From: Planctomycetota bacterium
GTDB taxonomy: Bacteria > Planctomycetota > UBA1135 > UBA2386
Direction of reading: 5' to 3'
Assembly: GCA_025459175.1 (NCBI GenBank)
Contig: JALORC010000001.1
Span: 1-64,000, forward strand
DNA length: 64,000 nucleotides
Shown: piece by piece, positions 26,444-35,856 of the stretch
How the letters are laid out: the number at the start of each line of letters is the position of its first letter
How positions within the stretch are numbered: position 1 is the stretch's first letter
Notes under the pieces: generated by a model
Database searches by the model: none
The model's input: the letters and a program-made list of their open reading frames with translations, nothing else
What the model was told of the DNA's origin: nothing
Position numbers and translations under genes: made by a program

Positions 26444-28449
26444 CGCGCCTCCTCCTTGGCCACACCGGCCGTCGCTGCCAGAGCCTCCGTGCTGCGGACC
26501 GGGGCGACCTCGGCAGCACCGATCGCCTGCCGTCCACTGCCCGGACCGAACGGCGGGAACACGCTCTTCACGCTCATCGTGATGCGGTAGTAGGAGCCGA
26601 TCACCCCGACCTCGGTGTCCTTGCCTTCCTTGAACAGCTCCGAGACGAGACGGGCCTCACCCTTCTCGGGCACCTCGAACGGCGTGTCGGGGCGCGCCAT
26701 CTCGGCCTCGATGGCCCGATCGAGCGCCGCGTAGCGGGCGCGGAAGTCATCGCCGCGGAAGGCGATGGTGAACTCGATGCGCCGGCTGGTCGAGCGGGCA
26801 TTCATGTCCAGCATCAGGCGGGTGACCAGGAACCGACCGAGCTGTGGCTCGGCGGCCTTCATCATCTCCGCCCAGCGCACCAGCACCGCGAGCCCCGACT
26901 CGAGGCTGATGTCCTCGTTGATGCCGGAGGCCTTCTGCTTCTGCGTGGCGGCCGTGAACAGCTTGTCGCGCACCAAGCGGATGCGCTTGTGCACCGGCGT
27001 CTGCACGAGTTCCGCCAACAGGTCCTTGTGGTTGTAGTACTTGCCCTTCGAGAGCTCGATCTGGAAGTTCTGCGGGTCGGCGAACCAGGGCTCGCCGAAC
27101 ACGGAGTTGAGCTGGCCGTAGAAGACCGGCGGCGCCTTCGGGTTCTTGCGATCGACGAAGGTCTGACCGATCTCGAGCTCGAGATTGCGCAGCTCGAGGT
27201 AGCGCGTGCTGCCGTGCACGAACAGCGCCAGCAGCCCGATCATGCAGGCGATCGCCAGCGGGAACTTGATGCGTTCGAAGCCGCGCGTCAGCACCAGGTC
27301 TTCCTGCCGCAGCTGGAAACCCCGCGGCCCACCGATCGGCGCCAGCGCCAGGCCGACCGCGGTCGCCAGGCGCGAACCGAACCGTTCGACATCCTCCGGC
27401 GACAGCTCGTGGTTGAGGCGCCCCAGCACGTCGAGCACCTGCGCCTCGACGCCGAACACCTCGCCGAGCATCGCCATGGTGCCCTCGGCACCGGCGCCAC
27501 CGCCGGTCGCCCAGACCGCGCGCAGATTGCCGCTGCGGCCCGAAGCGGCCAGGAACCTGGTCAGCTCGCGCGACAGCCGCTGCAGATAGGCGTTGTGCGC
27601 CGACATCACCTCGTCGCGGCGCACCGAGATCTTGCGCAACGGCGCGGCGACCGCCGGCTCCTTGTCCTCCGCACCCGCCGCCACCGGCAACGCATCCTGG
27701 ATCTCCACGACCTGGTCGCTGCCGGTGACGAGACAGCGCTGCACGGCATCGTTGAGCGCGCCGACGGCGACCCCGGCCTTGCGTGCGATCTCGTCGGCGA
27801 CCACCGCATCGCCGAGCCGGATCGCCCGCATCTCGACCAGCTGCTCGCCCTCGACCAGGATCACCTTGACACTGTGGGCGCCGATGTCGACCACGGCGGT
27901 GATCGGCTTCGGTTCGCCGGCCGGGGTGTCGGCCGCGGTCGGGAACGCCCCGGCCCAGTGCGCGACCCGCCACAGCGCCATGGTGTCGAGCTCGATCCGC
28001 TCCGGCTCGATCTTCTGCGCGGTGAGGGCAGCGAGCGACGTGCGCAAGCCGGCCTTCGGCACCGATGCGACCAACACCCGGGTGCCACCGGCGGTGCCGG
28101 GGCCGATCTCGTGGAAGTCGACCACCATGTCGTCGACCGACTGGCTCTGGATCTCCCCCTCGATCTCGGCCTTGACGACCTTGCGGATCGCGTCCTCGCC
28201 CTTGAACGGCAGCTCGATCGTGCGCAGCACCGCCTCGCGGCACGCGTGGCCGCACGTGACCTCGCCGCGCATCCCACCGTCGAGCGCCTCGCGCACGGCG
28301 GCCGCGACCACCTCGGCGCGGGTGCCGCCGTCGACCGGCGCGCCGGCCGGCGCCGAGTGGAACGCCACCAACCGGGTCTTCTTGTAGCTGCCGTCCAGCT
28401 CGACGACCTTGACCGCTTGATCGCCGGGATCGATTCCGATGCTCTTCAT
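26440..28449 (-). CDS. PilM-PilN (GspL-like) fusion, actin-like assembly protein
   Basis: A 669-aa protein. Residues 1-375 form an actin/FtsA-like fold as in PilM and GspL (start GIDPGDQAVKVVELDG, second phosphate loop VVDIGAHSVKV, ATGGGAGA). A membrane helix follows at about 388-406 (FPLAIACMIGLLALFV), then a periplasmic region of about 260 residues, as in GspL or a PilM-PilN fusion. It would anchor the cytoplasmic motor side of a pilus or secretion machine. No ATPase, pilin or secretin gene is in the window, so the rest is elsewhere. It sits just below a sigma/anti-sigma pair. Confidence 0.75.
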   Translation of the reverse strand: MKSIGIDPGDQAVKVVELDGSYKKTRLVAFHSAPAGAPVDGGTRAEVVAAAVREALDGGMRGEVTCGHACREAVLRTIELPFKGEDAIRKVVKAEIEGEIQSQSVDDMVVDFHEIGPGTAGGTRVLVASVPKAGLRTSLAALTAQKIEPERIELDTMALWRVAHWAGAFPTAADTPAGEPKPITAVVDIGAHSVKVILVEGEQLVEMRAIRLGDAVVADEIARKAGVAVGALNDAVQRCLVTGSDQVVEIQDALPVAAGAEDKEPAVAAPLRKISVRRDEVMSAHNAYLQRLSRELTRFLAASGRSGNLRAVWATGGGAGAEGTMAMLGEVFGVEAQVLDVLGRLNHELSPEDVERFGSRLATAVGLALAPIGGPRGFQLRQEDLVLTRGFERIKFPLAIACMIGLLALFVHGSTRYLELRNLELEIGQTFVDRKNPKAPPVFYGQLNSVFGEPWFADPQNFQIELSKGKYYNHKDLLAELVQTPVHKRIRLVRDKLFTAATQKQKASGINEDISLESGLAVLVRWAEMMKAAEPQLGRFLVTRLMLDMNARSTSRRIEFTIAFRGDDFRARYAALDRAIEAEMARPDTPFEVPEKGEARLVSELFKEGKDTEVGVIGSYYRITMSVKSVFPPFGPGSGRQAIGAAEVAPVRSTEALAATAGVAKEEAR

Positions 28450-28497
28450 ACGTTCACCAGGGATGGCGGGGGCGGCGAACCTACCCGCGCCGGATTC

Positions 28498-28908
28498 TCA
28501 TTTCCTGCCGGCCTCGTGGCCGGCGTCGTTCGGACGCGCGCCGATCGGCAAACTGTCGCGATCGAACGCCAGACGCTGCTCGGGGTTGAGCAGCGCACGA
28601 ATGCGCTTGCCGGTCTTCGCCCGTGCCGCCAACAACTTCCGTTGCAGTGGCTCGGGCAACTCGGTCCAGGCGATCGCCAGCCGGATCGCCTTCTCCTCGG
28701 CCCGCTCCGCCTGCAACACGATGCGCAGGCTGCGCGCCTGCTCGGCATCGAGCCGATAGTCGACGCCCAGTTGTTCGGCATAGGCGAGGTCGAACAGAGG
28801 TTCGCTCTCGACCGCACCGCTCCGCTCGCTGATCACGCTGCCGACCACCATGCCGGCGGCGAAGCATCCCACGGCCACGGCCACGATCCAGAGGCGAAGC
28901 GAAGCCAT
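28498..28908 (-). CDS. Membrane-anchored periplasmic protein, Spy/CpxP-like
   Basis: A 136-aa protein with an N-terminal membrane helix (residues 5-27) and an extracytoplasmic helical domain. LRIVLQAERAEE and especially LNPEQRLAFD recall the LTPEQR motif of Spy/CpxP and heavy-metal-sensor (CnrR-like) proteins. It lies 11 bases downstream of the anti-sigma gene, so it may be a periplasmic sensor that tunes the sigma/anti-sigma pair. That role is inferred from position. Confidence 0.62.
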   Translation of the reverse strand: MASLRLWIVAVAVGCFAAGMVVGSVISERSGAVESEPLFDLAYAEQLGVDYRLDAEQARSLRIVLQAERAEEKAIRLAIAWTELPEPLQRKLLAARAKTGKRIRALLNPEQRLAFDRDSLPIGARPNDAGHEAGRK

Positions 28909-28919
28909 GGCCCGATCCT

Positions 28920-29438
28920 TCAGCGGACCTCGGGCCTGCGGACAGCGGCGCCACTCTCGGCGGCGCCACTCTCGGCGGCGCCACTGTCGACGCCACCACC
29001 GAGCAGGATCCCGTCCAGCCGATCCAGCTCCTGCTGCATCTCGTCGGGCGTCGCGTGCAGTTCCTGCGGCGCACCACCATCGCAGAGGCCGAGCCCCCAG
29101 GCGAGACCCAGACCAGCCACCAGTGCGGCGGCGAGCAGCAGGCGGCGGCAGAACACCGCTGCCCCACCGGCGGCACTGGCCTGCTCCAACTGCTGCCGGC
29201 TCGGCAACCGCCGGACCGAGGCCATCACCTTGCCGGCGAACTCGGCGCCCGGGCGCGGCCCGTGCTCGCGACCGGCGAGGAAGCCGGAGCGCAGGGCCTG
29301 CAGCGACTCGACCCGCTGGCGCAGCGCCGGCTCGGCCGCCAGACGGGCCGCGAACGCCGCCGCAGCAGCCGGCGCCAGCTCACCATCGACGTGACGCTGC
29401 ACCAGCAGCTCGTCGGCAGACGACAGGGACATCTTCAT
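28920..29438 (-). CDS. Anti-sigma factor, single-pass membrane protein
   Basis: A 172-aa protein. The N-terminus (LSSADELLVQRHVDGEL) matches the start of many anti-sigma domains. No zinc-binding HxxxCxxC is present, so it is not a ZAS type. A membrane helix lies at about 98-115, followed by a short extracytoplasmic tail ending in a repeat of Ser-Gly-Ala-Ala-Glu. The start overlaps the ECF sigma stop (29435-29438), the usual arrangement for a cognate pair. Confidence 0.75.
   Translation of the reverse strand: MKMSLSSADELLVQRHVDGELAPAAAAAFAARLAAEPALRQRVESLQALRSGFLAGREHGPRPGAEFAGKVMASVRRLPSRQQLEQASAAGGAAVFCRRLLLAAALVAGLGLAWGLGLCDGGAPQELHATPDEMQQELDRLDGILLGGGVDSGAAESGAAESGAAVRRPEVR
28946..28990. 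repeat. Three 15-bp tandem repeats inside the anti-sigma gene
   Basis: The unit CGGCGCCACTCTCGG occurs twice exactly and once with two changes. It keeps frame and encodes the repeated SGAAE tail of the anti-sigma protein, so copy number could vary without frameshift. Confidence 0.8.
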
Positions 29439-30064
29439 CGGGATCCTCCGCGGCCGGCGCCCGAAGGGGCGCCACCGGGCAGTAGCTCGGGGTGAGTGCG
29501 CTCGAACGCTTCCTTGAAGCGCTGACGGGCGCGGAACAGGCGCGACTCGACGGTGCCCAGCTGGATCTGCAGGACCTGGGCGATCTCGGTGTAGGAGAGG
29601 TCCTCGAACTCGCGCAGCACCAGGATGGTGCGGAACTTCTCGGGCAGCGTGGCGACGATCTCACGGGTGACCCGCGCCAGCTCGGCGGCCAGCATCGGCG
29701 CCGCCGGACTCTGATGGTCGCGATCACCACCGGTGTCGAGCACGGCCTCGTCCTCGACCAAGCGCAGCCGACGGTGCCCGGCGCGCGACAGGTGGTCGGT
29801 CGCGGCGTTGACCGCGATCCGGTAGAGCCACGTGTAGAAGGCCGAGTCGCCCTGGAAGGTGTGCAGCTTCTGGAACACCTTCGTGAACACGATCTGGGCC
29901 AGATCCTCGCACTCGACCTGGTCCCGGCAGTAGCGCCCGAGCAGGCGGAACACGCGGTCCTGGTAGCGCTCGACCAGCCCGGTGAAGGCGGCCTCGCTGC
30001 CGTCGATGGCAGCGGCGATCAGCTCCGCGTCGGGGATCTCGGTGGGGCGTTGCAAGGCGAACAC
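29435..30064 (-). CDS. ECF-type RNA polymerase sigma factor
   Basis: About 209 aa from GTG 30064. Region 2 is visible ([37 protein letters not shown]), as is region 4 (LPEKFRTILVLRE, LSYTEIAQVL, GTVESRLFRAR). There is no ATG in frame near the start; GTG 30064 gives the normal ECF length, though no clear ribosome site precedes it and TTG 30055 is possible. It overlaps the anti-sigma gene by four bases and, on its upstream side, lies out of frame inside the extended ribBA frame, so it may be translated from the ribBA transcript. Confidence 0.85.
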   Translation of the reverse strand: MFALQRPTEIPDAELIAAAIDGSEAAFTGLVERYQDRVFRLLGRYCRDQVECEDLAQIVFTKVFQKLHTFQGDSAFYTWLYRIAVNAATDHLSRAGHRRLRLVEDEAVLDTGGDRDHQSPAAPMLAAELARVTREIVATLPEKFRTILVLREFEDLSYTEIAQVLQIQLGTVESRLFRARQRFKEAFERTHPELLPGGAPSGAGRGGSR

Positions 30065-31346
30065 GGGCCGTTGGAAGGGCGGCGACGGTGGTTTCTTCCC
30101 GCGGCGCAAAAGCTCTCTGCGGCTTCTGCAGCAGGTGCCCCATCTTGTCGCGCTTGGTATCCAAGTACTTCTGGTTGTGGAGGTTAGGATCGACGATGAG
30201 CGGCACCTGCTCGGCGATCTCGAGCCCGTAGCCCTGCAGGCCGGCCAGCTTCTTCGGGTTGTTGCTGAGCAGCCGCAGCCGCCGCAGACCGAGGTCGTGC
30301 AGGATCTGGGCGCCGGTGCCGAACTCGCGCTCGTCGGCGCGGAAGCCGAGGTGCACGTTCGCCTCGACGGTATCCATGCCTTGGTCCTGCAGCGCGTAGG
30401 CGCGCAGCTTGTTGGCGAGGCCGATGCCACGGCCCTCCTGGCTGATGTAGAGCACGATGCCCCGCCCGGCCTCCTGCACCCGCTGCATCGCCAGCTGCAG
30501 CTGCGGCCCGCAATCGCAGCGCAGCGAGCCGAACGCGTCGCCGGTCAGGCACTGCGAATGCACCCGCACCAGCACCGCGTCGTCGATCGGCGGGAACCGC
30601 CCGCCCGCGTCCGGGCGCGGGATACCGACCGTCAGCGCCATGTGGGTCCGGCCGTCGATCAGACTGTGGTAGGTGTGGCAGTCGAAGTCGCCGTAGCGGG
30701 TCGGCATCCGGGCGATCGCGACGCGTTCGATCAGGCGCTCGCGGCGCCGACGATACTCGACCAGGTCGGCGATGCAGCCGATCCGGAACCCGCGCTGGCG
30801 GCAGAACTCGCTCAGTTCGGGCAACCGCGCCATCTCGCCATCCGGCTTGATGACCTCGCAGATGACTCCGGCCGGCTGCAGGCCGGCCAGCCGACACAGA
30901 TCGACGATCGCCTCGGTGTGACCGGCGCGAACCAGCACGCCGCCCTCGCGCGCGCGCAGCGGGAAGATGTGACCGGGGCGGGTCAGCTCGTCCGGCTGCG
31001 ACTTCGGATCGACCGCGACCTGGACCGTGCGGGCCCGATCCTTCGACGAGATCCCGGTCGTGACGCCCTTGCTGGCGCCGATCGAGACCGTGAACGCGGT
31101 GCCGTAGCGCGACCGGTTGTCGGCCACCATCGGCGGCAGCTGCAGCCGATCGCAGATCGCCGAATCGAGCGCCAGGCAGATCAGCCCGCAGGCCTCGCGC
31201 GACAACAGGGTGATCAGTTCGGGGGAGGCGAACTCGGCGGCGAAACACAGATCGCCTTCGTTCTCACGCGCCGGGTCGTCGACCAGCACGATCGGGCGAC
31301 CGGCCTGCAGCTCGGCGAGCAGCTCGGGGATGGATGCAAACGTCAT
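29724..31346 (-). CDS. ribBA: Bifunctional 3,4-DHBP synthase / GTP cyclohydrolase II, with aberrant C-terminal extension
   Basis: ATG 31346 starts with family sequence. RibB part: [31 protein letters not shown]. RibA part: zinc Cys residues in [15 protein letters not shown], then [19 protein letters not shown] and a family-type end at KRDKMGHLL. The enzyme makes both riboflavin precursors, from ribulose 5-phosphate and GTP. The family normally stops within a few residues of GHLL (about 400 aa). Here the frame stays open for about 110 more residues, giving 540 aa, and the extra part overlaps the sigma gene in another frame. No reading frame offers an early stop, so the true end is uncertain: lost stop, sequence error or real extension. 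Confidence 0.85.
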   Translation of the reverse strand: MTFASIPELLAELQAGRPIVLVDDPARENEGDLCFAAEFASPELITLLSREACGLICLALDSAICDRLQLPPMVADNRSRYGTAFTVSIGASKGVTTGISSKDRARTVQVAVDPKSQPDELTRPGHIFPLRAREGGVLVRAGHTEAIVDLCRLAGLQPAGVICEVIKPDGEMARLPELSEFCRQRGFRIGCIADLVEYRRRRERLIERVAIARMPTRYGDFDCHTYHSLIDGRTHMALTVGIPRPDAGGRFPPIDDAVLVRVHSQCLTGDAFGSLRCDCGPQLQLAMQRVQEAGRGIVLYISQEGRGIGLANKLRAYALQDQGMDTVEANVHLGFRADEREFGTGAQILHDLGLRRLRLLSNNPKKLAGLQGYGLEIAEQVPLIVDPNLHNQKYLDTKRDKMGHLLQKPQRAFAPREETTVAALPTARVRLATPHRDPRRGADRRCHRRQRGRLHRAGRALPGPRVPPARALLPGPGRVRGSGPDRVHEGVPEAAHLPGRLGLLHVALPDRGQRRDRPPVARRAPSAALGRGRGRARHRW

Positions 31347-31672
31347 CGGGTTGGCCCCACCGCAACGGGCAGGGCCGCGCAGTCTAGACCACCGCCCCGG
31401 CCCGGTCGCCCCTGTCATCGCCGCTGTCGTCGTTGACCACAGCGGCGGCGGCCGGTGACGGAGAAGCCGACGGTCGCCGCCGGAGGTGCCGCAGGATGCA
31501 GCAGCGGGCCACTTTCCGGCGGTCGCGGCGCGGCCCCGAGCCGCCCCTGCCATGGGCGCTGCAAGTCCTTTGTGCACCAGCAGTTGTTTTTCGCTTCAGC
31601 GGCCTTCCCGAGGTCGCCGAAGCCGGCTTCCGGCAAGGGGCAGTCGAACAACAGGGAAGAAGAGCAACGGGG
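31347..31672. other. Divergent promoter region between ribBA and the protease
   Basis: About 325 bases without a gene. A perfect 12-bp palindrome (GAAGCCGGCTTC, 31619-31630) lies about 43 bases before the protease start. I looked for an FMN riboswitch ahead of ribBA on the minus strand and found none of its conserved blocks. No clear -35/-10 pairs are visible. Confidence 0.5.
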
Positions 31673-32851
31673 ATGAAACGCACACTGCTGGAGGTGTTCT
31701 GTGGCCTGGTGGCCCTCGTACTGATGGTCTCGTTCCATCAGCAGGTGGCGCGGCTGGAGGCACAGCATCAGGACGTCACCGCGCTCGAACGCAAGGTCGA
31801 GAAGGCGGTGGCGGCGGTCGGCGACGGCAAGGAGATCGAGCAGCTGCGCCGCACGATCCTCGAGCAGACCGAGACCCGGATGCAGACGCTCGAGCACCAG
31901 CTGCGCTCGGCGTCCGCCGGCACCGACCAGGCCCGTTCGATCGCGACCGACCTGGAGCGGGCCAAGCACGACGTGGCGGCGTTCCGCAGCCAGCTGTCGA
32001 CCGACTTCGAGCGCACCAAGGCGCTGGTCGACGCCTACATCAGCGAGGTCCGCGCCAAGGAGAAGGACGCGGCGATGAAGCTGTCGGAGACCAACAGCGC
32101 GATCGCGACCATCGCCAGCCAACTGCATCGCGACCCCAACGAACTGACCCGCACCATGCTGCTGCCGACCGTGCAGCTGAACGGCGACGACACCGTCGGC
32201 TCGGGCACCATCGTGTTCTCGGGCCCCAACAGCCACCGCGGCGGCAAGATCGAGACCTACGCGCTGACCTCCTACCATGTCGTGCGCAACATCCTGGCCG
32301 ACACGCCGAAGGCGCAGCACGAGGGCTTCGAGGTCACCGTCTACCTGCCGGGCGACAAGCTGGTGGTGAAGGGCAAGATGATCGCCCACCAGGCCAAGAT
32401 CGACGCCGCGCTGGTGCAGCTGTTCACCGACCGCACGCTGCCGTTCGTCGCCAACGTGCTGCCGCGCAACGAGGCGCCGGCGGTCAAGGTGTGGGACCCG
32501 GTCTGCGCGGTCGGCTGCCCGCTGGGCAACGATCCGGTGCCGAGCCACGGCGAGGTCAGCTCGCTGAAGAACGAGCTCAACGGCGCCAACTACTGGATGA
32601 TCAACGCGCCGACCTACTTCGGCAACAGCGGCGGCGGCATCTACCGCGCCGACACCAAGCAGCTGATCGGGGTCTTCAGCAAGATCTACACGCACGGCAA
32701 GGGCACCCCGATCGTGGTGCCGCACATGGGCCTGTGCACGCCGATCGAACTGGTCTACGAGTGGCTGCAGAACGAGAAGCTCGACCACCTGCTGCAGAGC
32801 GCGTCGGTGCCGCGGGTCGACCTCAGCCAACTGGCGGCGCCGGCGAAGTGA
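31673..32851 (+). CDS. Membrane-anchored trypsin-like serine protease
   Basis: A 392-aa protein. ATG 31673 starts an N-terminal signal anchor (LLEVFCGLVALVLMVSF), followed by a coiled coil of about 130 residues and a trypsin-fold domain. The catalytic triad can be placed as His in TSYHVVRN, Asp in AKIDAALVQL and Ser in FGNSGGG. No PDZ domain follows, unlike HtrA/DegP. An open frame extends 80 codons upstream but lacks family features. Likely an extracytoplasmic quality-control or processing protease; the coiled coil could trimerise it. Substrate unknown. Confidence 0.82.
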   Translation: MKRTLLEVFCGLVALVLMVSFHQQVARLEAQHQDVTALERKVEKAVAAVGDGKEIEQLRRTILEQTETRMQTLEHQLRSASAGTDQARSIATDLERAKHDVAAFRSQLSTDFERTKALVDAYISEVRAKEKDAAMKLSETNSAIATIASQLHRDPNELTRTMLLPTVQLNGDDTVGSGTIVFSGPNSHRGGKIETYALTSYHVVRNILADTPKAQHEGFEVTVYLPGDKLVVKGKMIAHQAKIDAALVQLFTDRTLPFVANVLPRNEAPAVKVWDPVCAVGCPLGNDPVPSHGEVSSLKNELNGANYWMINAPTYFGNSGGGIYRADTKQLIGVFSKIYTHGKGTPIVVPHMGLCTPIELVYEWLQNEKLDHLLQSASVPRVDLSQLAAPAK

Positions 32852-32866
32852 CGCCCCGCGCCGCGC

Positions 32867-34675
32867 TCAGCCGCGGCGCAGCCGCCGCAGCAGGCGCCGC
32901 AGATCCTGGTGGTCGTAGCCGGCGTCCAGCGCGGTGACGACGACCTGACGCGCCTCGTCGACGCGGCCGAGGTGATGCAGGTAGCGCGCCTTCGCCGCGT
33001 GCAGGCGCGGATCGCGCGGCCGCTCGCGCAGCGCGTCCTCGGCCAGTTCGAGCGCGCGCTTGGGATTGCGGCGCCGATCGAAGCCATCGGCCATCGCCAG
33101 CAACACGTCGGGCTGGTGCGGCGAGATCTCCGCGGCGGCCGCCAGCAGGTCGAGCGCCTCGTCGGCGAGACCGATCCGGCGCTTGGCGATCGCCGAGTAG
33201 AACAACGCCGGCCAGAACTCCGGCTGCAGCTGCAGCCACAGCTGGAACTCGGCCAGCGCCGGCCGCGGATTGCGGCCGCGGGTCGCCCGGTCCGAGGCGC
33301 GCGCGAAGCGCGCCTCGAAGTCGGCGACGTCGAGCTGCAGCAGCGAACGCACCGCGAGATCGCGCACGTCCGGGTCGATCACGTTGCGCACGCCGGCGAC
33401 CAGTTCCTGCCGCGCCTCGCGCCGCTGCCCCACCGCGTGCAGGCACATGCCGACGAACACCCGGTCCTCGGCGCTCATCAGGCCGCGCAGCGCCACCAGC
33501 GCCGTCACCAGCGACGGCGGCGGCAAGCGGCGGGTCAGCTGTGCCTGCAGGCACTCGAGCAGCACGCCAGCACCCCGTTCGGACTCTTCCCACTCGCTGG
33601 CGCGCAGGGTCCGTTCGCGCAGGCGGTGCAGGCCGCGCACGGTGAACTCCCACGCCTCGACCTCGCGGTCCTCGGCGAAGTGCAGCTGGGCGAGGTGCGA
33701 GAAGAAGTCCGGGTGCCCGTCGATGTCGAGGCCCCGCTGCCACAGCTCGCGCGCCTTGTCGCGTTCACCGCGCCGCGCCATCAGCAGACCCATGCTCTCG
33801 AGCCCGCGCGGCGGCGGCGGGTCGAGCAGCGTCGCCCGCTCCAGCCACGCGAACGCCCGCTCGTCGTCGCCCATCTCGGACAGCTGCTCGGCGATGGCGA
33901 CGCAGGCATCGCCGTCGGACGGCTGCACCTGGTAGCAGCGATCGAGGAAACGACGCACCATCTCCTGGTCGAGGCGCGCGTCGTCGAGCGCGATCGCGGC
34001 AGTGGCGTTGGCGACCCGCAGCGCGAGCCCGAACGACGGATCGAGCGCCAGCGCGTCGGCGAACGGCCGCATCAGCGACTCGCGGTCCTCGGGCACCGCG
34101 ATCTCGAGATCGCCGCTGAGCAACATCGCGTTGTCGAGCCCCTGCAGGAACAGCGCGAAGGCGCGGCCGTTCCGCGTCAGCAGGCCGCGCGGCGGTTCGT
34201 GGTAGGGCAGCTCCAGCAGGCGAGCCAGATGCCGCACCAGCCGCAGCAGCGCCGGGACCGGATCGTCGAGCGAGACGGTGCCGCCGACCTTGGCGGTGAC
34301 GTATTCGTCCTCCTCGTCGTCGCGGAACACGTGGAACTCGAACCGCAGGCCGCCCTCGACCGGCGCCACTTCGCCGGAGACGACCGCGCGCACGTCCAGC
34401 TCCGGCGGCAGGAACGCGAACGCTTCCTCACGATCCGGCGGCGCCTCGAGGTGCACCCAGGCGACCGGGCGGTCCTCGTTCGCGGTCTGCAGCTCGAGCA
34501 TCGCGGTCGGCCCGATCTGGCCCTCGTTGAGCACCTGGTGCAGGAAGTCCGGGATCCGACGGGCGAACATCGCCGCGTCGAGACCGCGCCACGCCTCGCC
34601 CGGCACCGCCGCCAACGGCAGGAACATCACCTCGGGATCGAGGGGCAGGTCCGGCACGGATCCAGGTGGGGTCAT
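32867..34675 (-). CDS. TPR repeat protein
   Basis: A 602-aa soluble protein without signal peptide. Residues 1-150 are an alpha/beta region of unknown type, then many helical pairs of TPR character, clearest at about 225-330 (ERAFAWLERATLLDP) and 480-590 (ALDLLAAAAEISPHQPDVLLAMA, ALELAEDALRERPRDP). It probably serves as a protein interaction scaffold. It is convergent with the protease gene and is followed upstream by the HIT gene with a four-base gap, so the two may be co-transcribed. Confidence 0.75.
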   Translation of the reverse strand: MTPPGSVPDLPLDPEVMFLPLAAVPGEAWRGLDAAMFARRIPDFLHQVLNEGQIGPTAMLELQTANEDRPVAWVHLEAPPDREEAFAFLPPELDVRAVVSGEVAPVEGGLRFEFHVFRDDEEDEYVTAKVGGTVSLDDPVPALLRLVRHLARLLELPYHEPPRGLLTRNGRAFALFLQGLDNAMLLSGDLEIAVPEDRESLMRPFADALALDPSFGLALRVANATAAIALDDARLDQEMVRRFLDRCYQVQPSDGDACVAIAEQLSEMGDDERAFAWLERATLLDPPPPRGLESMGLLMARRGERDKARELWQRGLDIDGHPDFFSHLAQLHFAEDREVEAWEFTVRGLHRLRERTLRASEWEESERGAGVLLECLQAQLTRRLPPPSLVTALVALRGLMSAEDRVFVGMCLHAVGQRREARQELVAGVRNVIDPDVRDLAVRSLLQLDVADFEARFARASDRATRGRNPRPALAEFQLWLQLQPEFWPALFYSAIAKRRIGLADEALDLLAAAAEISPHQPDVLLAMADGFDRRRNPKRALELAEDALRERPRDPRLHAAKARYLHHLGRVDEARQVVVTALDAGYDHQDLRRLLRRLRRG

Positions 34676-34679
34676 GGGT

Positions 34680-35027
34680 TCAGCCCGGCGGCCAGTGCAG
34701 CGCTCGCCCGGCGAGCACGTGCACGTGCAGGTGGAACACGGTCTGCCCGGCGGCAGCGCCGTTGTTGATGACGAGCCGCGCCTCGGGGTGGCCGAGCTGC
34801 CGCGCGACCGCGGCAGCGGTCAGCAGCAGATGACCGAGCAGCGCCGCATCGGCCGGCGCGGCGTCCCCCAACGAGCGCAGCGGGCGCCGCGGGATCACCA
34901 GCACGTGCAGCGGCGCCTGCGGCGCGACATCGTGGAAGGCCACGCAGTGCTCGTCCTCGTGCAGAAACCTGGTCGGGATCTCCCGGCGCAGGATGCGCGC
35001 GAACACATTGGAGGGGTCGTAGCTCAA
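34680..35027 (-). CDS. HIT family (HINT-like) nucleotide hydrolase
   Basis: About 115 aa. The C-terminal HLHVHVLAG is the His-triad motif, and NVFARILRREIPTRF with DVAPQAPLHVLVIPR is typical of bacterial HINT purine nucleoside phosphoramidases. No ATG fits. TTG 35027 gives the normal family length; another TTG at 35099 adds 24 non-family residues. No clear ribosome site is seen at either. All three motif His are present. The gene is divergent from uridine kinase. Confidence 0.85.
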   Translation of the reverse strand: MSYDPSNVFARILRREIPTRFLHEDEHCVAFHDVAPQAPLHVLVIPRRPLRSLGDAAPADAALLGHLLLTAAAVARQLGHPEARLVINNGAAAGQTVFHLHVHVLAGRALHWPPG

Positions 35028-35204
35028 CGGATGGCGGTGCCGGGCCGCGTTCAGACCGCCCGACGGGGCCGAAGGTAAGGTGCAGCGGGCGCGGCTCAAG
35101 CCCTAGGACCAGAAGTATCTCTCCGGCAGTTGCGGTCAGGCGGCAGCGGCCGGCCCGGCATCAGGGTTCGCCCGGAACCCGGTCGCCAGCTAGCTTGTCG
35201 CGCC

Positions 35205-35834
35205 ATGGCCCCGGTCCCCCCACCCTTCACGGTCGCGATCGCCGGCGGCTCGGGCAGCGGCAAGACCTCGCTGACCCGGGCCCTGGTCGGCCTGCTCGGC
35301 CAGCACGGGTGCGCGGTGCTCGATCACGATTCCTACTACCGGGATCTGTCGCACCTGCCGCCGGCGGCCCGCGCCGAGGTCAACTTCGACCACCCGGAGA
35401 GCCTCGAGAGCGACCTGCTCGCGAGCCACCTCGAACGACTGCGGCAGGGGCTGCCGGTCGAACGGCCGATCTACGACTTCTCGGTCCACAGCCGCACCGG
35501 CAGCACGCGGCGCGTCGAGCCGCGCCCGGTCATCGTCTGCGAAGGCATCCTGCTGCTGGCGGTGCCGGAGCTGCGTTCGGCGTTCGACCTGCGCGTCTAC
35601 GTCGACGCCCCGCCGGACGTGCGGGCGCTGCGGCGCGTGCAGCGCGACATCGTCGAACGCGGCCGCACCGTCGAGTCGGTCGTGCAGCAGTACATGGAAA
35701 CGGTGCGGCCGATGCACGAGCGCTTCGTCGAGCCGGCCCGCGAGACCGCGGACCTGGTGCTCAGCTGGCAGCATCCGCCGCACGAACTGGCGGCGACGGT
35801 GATGACGATGCTGCGCGGCCGCCTGCACGCCTGA
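35205..35834 (+). CDS. udk: Uridine kinase
   Basis: A 209-aa protein with P-loop GGSGSGKT near the N-terminus, DHDSYYRDL, NFDHPES, PIYDF and VCEGILLL, all characteristic of uridine/cytidine kinase. It phosphorylates uridine and cytidine with a nucleoside triphosphate in pyrimidine salvage. ATG 35205 is chosen; the frame is open 25 codons upstream without family sequence. It stands alone between the HIT gene and sppA. Confidence 0.92.
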   Translation: MAPVPPPFTVAIAGGSGSGKTSLTRALVGLLGQHGCAVLDHDSYYRDLSHLPPAARAEVNFDHPESLESDLLASHLERLRQGLPVERPIYDFSVHSRTGSTRRVEPRPVIVCEGILLLAVPELRSAFDLRVYVDAPPDVRALRRVQRDIVERGRTVESVVQQYMETVRPMHERFVEPARETADLVLSWQHPPHELAATVMTMLRGRLHA

Positions 35835-35856
35835 ACGCCCCGCAGCCGCGATCGGC

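Noticed and set aside
31347-31672. FMN riboswitch upstream of ribBA
   Set aside because: The reverse strand was checked for the conserved RFN blocks (AGGG...GGTGAAA...CCGGCGGT); none are present in order.
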